Source: Ascaphus truei (lineage: Eukaryota > Chordata > Amphibia > Anura > Ascaphidae). From it: 64,000 nt of DNA. The position numbers and the translations under genes are program-made. Positions 57,991-64,000 of this stretch are shown one piece after another; the first letter of the stretch is position 1; the number at the start of each line of letters is the position of its first letter. Under the pieces are notes generated by a model, which was not told where the DNA came from, did no database searches, and saw only the letters and a list, made by a program, of their open reading frames with translations. The stretch is taken from positions 121,134,225-121,198,224 of the forward strand of contig CM071568.1 in the NCBI GenBank assembly GCA_036426205.1, written 5' to 3'.

Positions 57991-59110
57991 TATTAAAGCA
58001 ACAATATTACCAACACCACGTTGAATTAAAGTTTTATGAAATTTAAAAAAAAATGTTACCTGGTATCACAATAGCACTTTCAAATTTAATTGTGAACGGA
58101 TTAAGGTTTATTTTCCCTGGGGACACTGCATAATCTGTTGATAAATTGAGATTACGAGCTGGCTACTTTAACAAACCATACATTATGAATTTAGCTCCAC
58201 CAGGGCAATCATTGTTAAATTCATTAAAGAAATAAACAAAAAAACAGAACAATCGGTTTTACAACATTGGATATTTTAGACTATTATTGAGTCAATATTT
58301 ACTTACAGTAAATTTCAAACCGCAAAACCTTATGGTTTGTGATACTTCTTGTTTTCAATATGCTTTGACAGAGGTTCTCTGTAATAATTACTTATCTACT
58401 TTTTGTTATCCTATGTGTTTAAAACTTCACCGAGAATTTAAGCATAGTGTTGCATAAAATGTGTTTTAGGTCCATGCAGCAGTGAAGGAGGAGTTAATGT
58501 GACATTTTGTCATTTCTATAATGAATCTTCTATTGAAGGGTCTTCAGAAAGGGGGAACAGGATGGTTTAGTAATTTGCCTCGGGAAAGCAAAGCTGTCAA
58601 TATCTGTCTTAAATCGGCAGCTAGTGTTGAACGTTGACGCCTGTTTTGTTAAATGTGTTGATGGTTACTGCCAGCATAAAATGTCCATCACGATTGTCTA
58701 TTTATCATGAAGACTAGATTACCCTCAGGATAGAGAAGGGCCACATTAGTTGTCCAGAGCCTGAAATCTGTCTGCTGAGCCTTCTTACCACAAATGGCTT
58801 TGTTGCATTGTAATTAAACCACTACAAATTTGAACCAATTTTAGATACACAAAAAATGAGAGATGTCAAAATGATTGTGTGTGTATGAAACACGAGCTAA
58901 TTAGATAAAAGAAAAAAGGCGGTAGGTGAAGTGTTACCTCCTCAGGACCAATATATAGCATACAGTATTCCGACAGGTTTGGCAATTGTTAGGAAAGAAA
59001 TATATAATGTAATTTTATGAAGGATCACCTAACAAAACATATACAGTATTGTCAACCTGACTGTATAACTGAGAATTTGATTAAATGCTCTGCATTTCTG
59101 TGTCAAAGGG
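57991..59110. other. Intron; possible conserved non-coding DNA at ~58440-58830
   Basis: No repeat recognised. The 58440-58830 portion is complex and balanced in composition, with words such as TGTCATTTCTATAATGAATC and TTGTAATTAAACC, unlike the decayed repeats around it. Weak inference of conservation. Confidence 0.3.
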
Positions 59111-59783
59111 CAGAGGCGTAACTACAATTTTTGGGCCCCCCTGCAAAAAATATTTTCAAGGCACCCCTCTCTCACTCTCTTCCCCCTATCTAACTCTCGC
59201 CCCTGCTCTCTAACACTCTCCGCTCCCCCTCTATCTCTCCCCACCCTCCTCGTTATCTTTCCCATCGTTCTCTCCAACTCTCCCCATCTCCACCCTCCTC
59301 TCGCTCTCTCACCCTCCTCGCTAACTCTCTCTCCCCATCCTTTCTATCTCTTTCTCCCCCCTCCTGTCTAACTCTCTCTCCCCTCCTTTCTAATTCTCTC
59401 ACTCTTCCTCCCTCCTCTCTCACTCTCCCCCTCGTCTTTCACACTCAAATTCCCCCCTCCTCTCACACTCAATCCTCACCTCTTACCATGCCTTGTAGCA
59501 ACGGGGGACTGGGTGAGGCCTCGGATTCCCCGTTGGGGGGAATCTGGGGCCACACGGGGGGATGGGGAAGTTGGGCCCATCTTCCTAGTGGACCCAACTT
59601 CTGGAGCCTGTACATTGGCAAGGGGGGGCTTGGCATGAGGGCCCTGCAGCAAACAGGCCCTGGCAGCCCGACACAAATGTTGGGCCTGACCTCTGGCATT
59701 GCCCAACTTCCAGCAGGGGGTCCACCCTGCTCTCGAGCCCCTCTGCATTGCAGGGTTTTGCAGTAGTGTAGTTACAACCCCTG
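59111..59783. mobile_element. hAT-type element with CT-rich interior
   Basis: CAGAGGCGTAACTACAATTT at the left and AGTGTAGTTACAACCCCTG at the right are inverted ends of a familiar hAT type. ~300 bp of (CTCT)-rich DNA (59160-59470) plus a GC-rich part with tgggccc.ACTT repeats. Flanks TCAAAGGG and CCAAACTG agree at 5 of 8 positions. No transposase. Confidence 0.65.
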
Positions 59784-60591
59784 CCAAACTGACTTTAAAA
59801 AATAAATACATGAAAGAGGCCGGAGTAGTGTCTCATAGTGACATGGAGTTAGGCAGAATATTCTGCATACATGCAATAAACTCTATGTTGGTCAAATATT
59901 AGGTATATTACAATACATTATCACAACTTTTTTTTTTGTTATTATTTCAATTTTTATCAGAAAACATAGACCAATAAGCTATTTATTGATGTTTATGAAA
60001 AATGCTAGTCATATATCGTTTTGGTTACCGTGCATGTCAAATTGAGTTTTTTCATAACATAATCCCGATTGAGATATGTTCAGTAAGGAGTAGTTGAAAT
60101 GATGGAATATGTCCAGGCGCGATTGTGACAGGTTGCTGTTTTCATGTCATTCTTAATAATAATCTACTCAAAGAGCACGCATGTCAAGAGCGAAATGATA
60201 ATACAAATTGCCTACAGCAATTATTGCAATCTCCTGGGTGTATTGATTTCTGTTTCTAATAGGAAAAAAGATTCTTTAGTATGTGTCACTGGCTGAAACA
60301 GGTGAAACATGCTTTTTATGTATATTGGAAAGTCCCATCGCTGCTTCAAATCCTTCCTGTGTGTAGGGAGAAAGCAGGGTGTTACAGGACAATTAAACTC
60401 AGGCCCCTTATATGTGTATATGTGAGTTTCGTGGAGAAAATGTGTAACTTTTTGCTCTCCATTAGACTTTTTTCTCCATCCTCCCTCATTTTGTCCAGAT
60501 ACAACATTTTCATCTCCTAGTGTAGTTCATTGCTGCCCTTAAAAATTCATGCCTATGTTTACATTTTCACGTTATCTTTACACTTCTATGG

Positions 60592-60825
60592 TATAATAAT
60601 AATAGTTGTTTCTTGTATACGCAGCACAGCACATAGGAATTGTTACAGACACAGTCCCTGCCCAGATGGGCTGACAATCTATGTTTTGGGTGCCTGAGGC
60701 ACAGGGAGATCAAGTGACTTGCCCAAGGTCACAAGGAGCTGACAACCTGGATTTGAACCAGGTTCCCCTGCTTCAAACTCAGCGTTTTCAGGGTCAATGC
60801 CTTTTCTCATTGAGCTGCTCCTTCA
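60592..60825 (-). mobile_element. tRNA-derived SINE
   Basis: Minus strand starts GGAGCAGCTCAATGAG (A-box-like), has GGTTCAAATCC at 60759-60749 (B box of RNA polymerase III promoters) and TGACCTTGGGCAAGTCACTT, a MIR/CORE-like block, then a 3' part ending in ACTATTATTATTA. Order and spacing (head, B box, CORE-like body, simple tail) are those of a SINE. Not a functional tRNA gene. Confidence 0.8.
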
Positions 60826-60829
60826 GTCC

Positions 60830-63120
60830 GTAATCACAGTGATTGTATTCCTAAATGTAATTACACATCTTTTCTCTACTATTACATTATTAAGGGGTAT
60901 TTAGAGAACCTTTATATTCCCCTTCTTCAGGTAGGATTCTCCACTGCTGTATAACTAGGATGTAAGCAGTGCATTGGTTATTGATTAATATGCAATCAGT
61001 TCTGTACAATGTTGCATCTTTAACACTCGTTACACAATGCTTACATGACTGTGGGCTTTACAAATCCAAACTATATACTGTACATAGCCCCCTCTGGCTC
61101 AACAGCACTTAACCCGTGTGTTTAGAGTAATGGTTATTAATATTAACAACAGTGTTGAAAGGCTTCATCAACAAAGGATTAAGTAGGAAAACAAGCTGAC
61201 AGTGAATTCAGTCAGAAGAACACACACAAGCCGAAGTTTGATTCAGTGTGGTGTACACTGTGCTATCGTAGCTGCTAATAATTAAGAAGTGTGCACAGCT
61301 TTCTGAACGTGAGCCGACATATGTATTTCACAAAACTGTAGAAAACCAAAATGCCAGTGACTGAGAAAGCAGTATTAATAACACCCAGGTTGGAATTCTA
61401 ATAATTCTAGAATGTGGGATACATTGGTACGAGTAATATTTATGTACAGTATTGGCTTAACCAGCTTAATATAAAGCAGCAAGTACCCCAGAAGCCCATA
61501 TGACTTTACCTCATATAATGTTATTATCTTACCCCTTGCGTATGTCCTACATGTTTGTTTTCAGTGTTCAAATGATGATTTTAAATGTAATCTCTAGTTT
61601 CTCAGGCTATCATTGTAACTTTTCAACTGCTCGGGGCTCTGTGGAGAGCCCCATTTTAACCTACCTCTTACATGCTTATATCTCTTGAACATGTACAGAG
61701 CATCAGATATTAAAATATAAAGTGTTGGAAAGCGCAAGAAAAGAGATCTTTTGAAGTGAGAGAAAAATTAAATTAAATTGTGACCACCTTGGGCTGCTGC
61801 TTTAACAATTTCAGTTCTTAAAGACGGACAAGTACGCATCTATATTTAATTAGCAAGTTCCTGTCACCGAACAAGGATTGAGTTTAACTGATAGCAAGAA
61901 CATAAATACACAGGGAACATTTTTTGCTTTACAATCTTCTTTGGAACAAAAGATCTAAAAATACATGAACATTGTTGGTTCCAAGCACCTCTGGCACAGA
62001 GAAGGTTAAATATAAAATGATGGGGAGTTTGCTTTCAGCTAAGAAAAAGTTATCACAATAGTTAATAAGAGAGCAAGCAGGAAGCGAAAACAGCCTTTCT
62101 ATGTTAGGAGGCTTTGTGCTGTTTTGATCATGCAGCTTGTTGTTCCTGTTATATTATAGAGAACAGTCTATTTTTATCTGGAGTATTTTAGTAATTCAAG
62201 TAAGAATTTTCATCACTTTTATGTGTCAAATTTAAAAACACATTGCAGTTTTATTACAATTATAGAAATGTTTTCATTGCCTAAGGAAGTAGACACATAA
62301 CCCAAATAATTTAATTTTCTGAACAGAATAATTTAATGCTTTGCATTCCAAATGGTATAAGGACTTAAGCTATTTTTTTTAAAGCAAAATTGATATTAAA
62401 TCTGAAGAGTTGGTCATTGCTATGGATATTTATGTAGGTTATATGGGAATAACCACAATAATTCAAGACAGTGACTTTGTTCATTTTCTATGACTGGCAG
62501 GCGTTTCAGATTTTGTATAATAAAACTGTTTCCGTTACATAAAAGACTGAATAGTGCTCAGCAGGATTCTTTAATCTGTAATCAATTCGAGTTGTATAGA
62601 TATTTCTTAAACCTTGTCAGTCTTTATAAAGTTGTGCCTGTCAGTGGTAAAGGTCATTTATGGAAGCTAATTAACCAAGAGGGAAATGAATGTACCAAGA
62701 ATGTTTTTGCATGACATTCTAAGTTATCCTTGTTCTTTTACATGTGTGTGAAAGGTTGGTACAAGTTACTTGGAAAAATTGTCAATGACGTATGGTGAAA
62801 GTGATGAAGTTCAGAACAAGCAACATAATGTTATCAATATTATAACGGACACATTGCGAGGGATGAGATGTGCTGATTCCATTCAAGAAAATGATATGTT
62901 GTTTTCTGTTAAAAAAAAAATCGCCACGTGAAATGAATGCAGCTCTTTGTACACCAGAACAATGCTGACACAAAGGGGTATATTTGCGATAGCCATTATG
63001 AATCATTGACCTGATATTCACATGAATAAGCCACAGAATGTGAAATCTCTTTTTATCCTTCAAGCCGCCTTATAAATAAGAATGCATGTGATGTCACTAT
63101 GGGATCAGCAAGCGCCTGTA
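60830..63120. other. Intron; one possible old MITE end, otherwise nothing recognised
   Basis: 61795-61806 (gggctgctgcttt) resembles the end of the TTAA MITEs. 62000-62750 is complex non-repetitive DNA with AATTAACC and TAATCTGTAATC words, possibly conserved. No coding exons recognised. Confidence 0.35.
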
Positions 63121-63129
63121 CCTCCCCTT

Positions 63130-63990
63130 CACTTTATTGGCTCTCTGATAAGGTCAGGGCGGGAGAAGACGGGTAAATATACAAAACAAAACCACTTGAT
63201 TGACAAACACTTCCCTATTCAGAGGCCCCCAGGAAATTAAACGTGTAATTAATTTCTCCGAAAATGAAAGCAGTCAAACATTTGTGTAACTCTCCCTACC
63301 GGCTCACAGGGAGTTTACATCAATGTCTGTTATCTCGTCTTTCTATGATGTGGTTACCTTTGTCAGAGGGCTGGATTTGGGTGGCTGGACGATGCTATAG
63401 CAATGATGGGTGCCAGGAACTTTTTTCATTCAACAGCAGTTTTATTGATACATCCTTATACACGATAACCTGGTATAGACATTACTACTTTCGTCCTGGT
63501 GCTGTCTGAACCTTCTTCCACAGTTGCCTCTATCTCGGCTCGCTGGGGAGGTTCTGAGGCTTTATCTCCTTTTGTTACCTACGGAAACCTTCTACCAAGG
63601 ACTCCATATCATATGAACCCCTGTAAAGCCTGGTGCTAATCTCCCCATGCTTGGAATAAACGTCCCTCCCTCGGGCACTGCATGCCACCCTGTGCTCGTC
63701 TTGAGCGAGATCAACTATGGACCATGCTATGGGGCTGGTCCGACTATGCTGCAAGACTAGGGCCTGTTGAGTCCCTTATGGGCTGAGGTTGCTTCTCCAT
63801 TAACTCTCAAGGGTGAAGGGAGACATCTCTGTAGGGACGCTAATTTACCAGGGCACTGTCCTTCTCTATAAAGTAATAAAAGTAAACATATACACACTAT
63901 TAACAATGATATCCCCACTACTTCAACTTCTCTTGGGATCTGCCTTGCAGAACCTTCCCCCTGTCTGACATGACTGTCTCCAGGCAGAAG
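63130..63990 (-). repeat. Possible LTR-like repeat running off the window
   Basis: GC-balanced block with a minus-strand AATAAA near 63442, resembling in layout 27940-28660 and 41960-42648. No internal genes; truncated by the window edge. Confidence 0.25.
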
Positions 63991-64000
63991 TGGGCAGGAC

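Larger units (their letters stand above)
54109..64000 (+). other. ATP9B: ATP9B intron, left part (at least 9.9 kb)
   Basis: Donor GTGAGG at 54109. No acceptor followed by the expected GLLDLELN-type coding sequence was recognised up to the window end. Confidence 0.75.

Noticed and set aside
60720..60800. tRNA gene
   Set aside because: Only a B-box and A-box-like head within a SINE; no cloverleaf arms.

Overview
The window is vertebrate nuclear DNA, most likely from an amphibian (probably a frog). It carries about 95 codons' worth of split exons in 64 kb, and the rest is intron filled with transposable elements. The repeat mix is Tc1/mariner, hAT and TTAA-type MITEs, Penelope-like retroelements, and traces of L1 and CR1/L2. 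No bacterial-style genes, operons or CRISPR arrays are present. The species cannot be fixed from the sequence alone.

Host gene. Four plus-strand coding exons at 30377-30471, 41115-41195, 49764-49839 and 54032-54108 join in frame, with canonical GT-AG junctions, into a stretch of the actuator domain of a P4-type ATPase. At positions where the two class-2 paralogues differ it matches ATP9B rather than ATP9A. The window covers at least 30.4 kb of the preceding intron, introns of 10.6, 8.6 and 4.2 kb, and at least 9.9 kb of the following intron. The phosphorylation (DKTGT) exons lie beyond the right edge.

Mobile-element layout. 0-5 kb: foldback and MITE copies. 5.2-9.8 kb: a ~406-bp direct-repeat unit carrying a near-complete hammerhead ribozyme motif, a Tc1 fragment, a Penelope-like reverse-transcriptase relic with its own hammerhead-like end, and a full-length but frameshifted Tc1 element. 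9.8-11 kb: a duplicated and inverted repeat block. 16-20.6 kb: a probable mariner-type element whose minus-strand transposase is split by introns and still open across four exons, with a retroelement nested in it behind a 15-bp target-site duplication. 20.6-28.7 kb: Penelope-like ends, GC-rich MITEs, L1 ORF1 and hAT relics. 31-46 kb: MITEs of several superfamilies, hairpins, and more hammerhead-bearing elements. 49-64 kb: further MITEs, a LINE relic, a three-layer nested insertion (55.3-56.5 kb) and a tRNA-derived SINE.

Main observation. At least five elements (18165-19082, 22093-22332, 35861-35947, 36003-37235, 45189-45445) share one order: inverted arm, hammerhead-like motif, body, complementary arm. 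Two of them have perfect 15-bp target-site duplications. Hammerhead motifs in Penelope-like terminal repeats are known. The compact, apparently non-autonomous inverted-arm form, present in several sequence-divergent versions in one 64-kb intron cluster, is the part most worth checking, along with the intron-bearing transposase.
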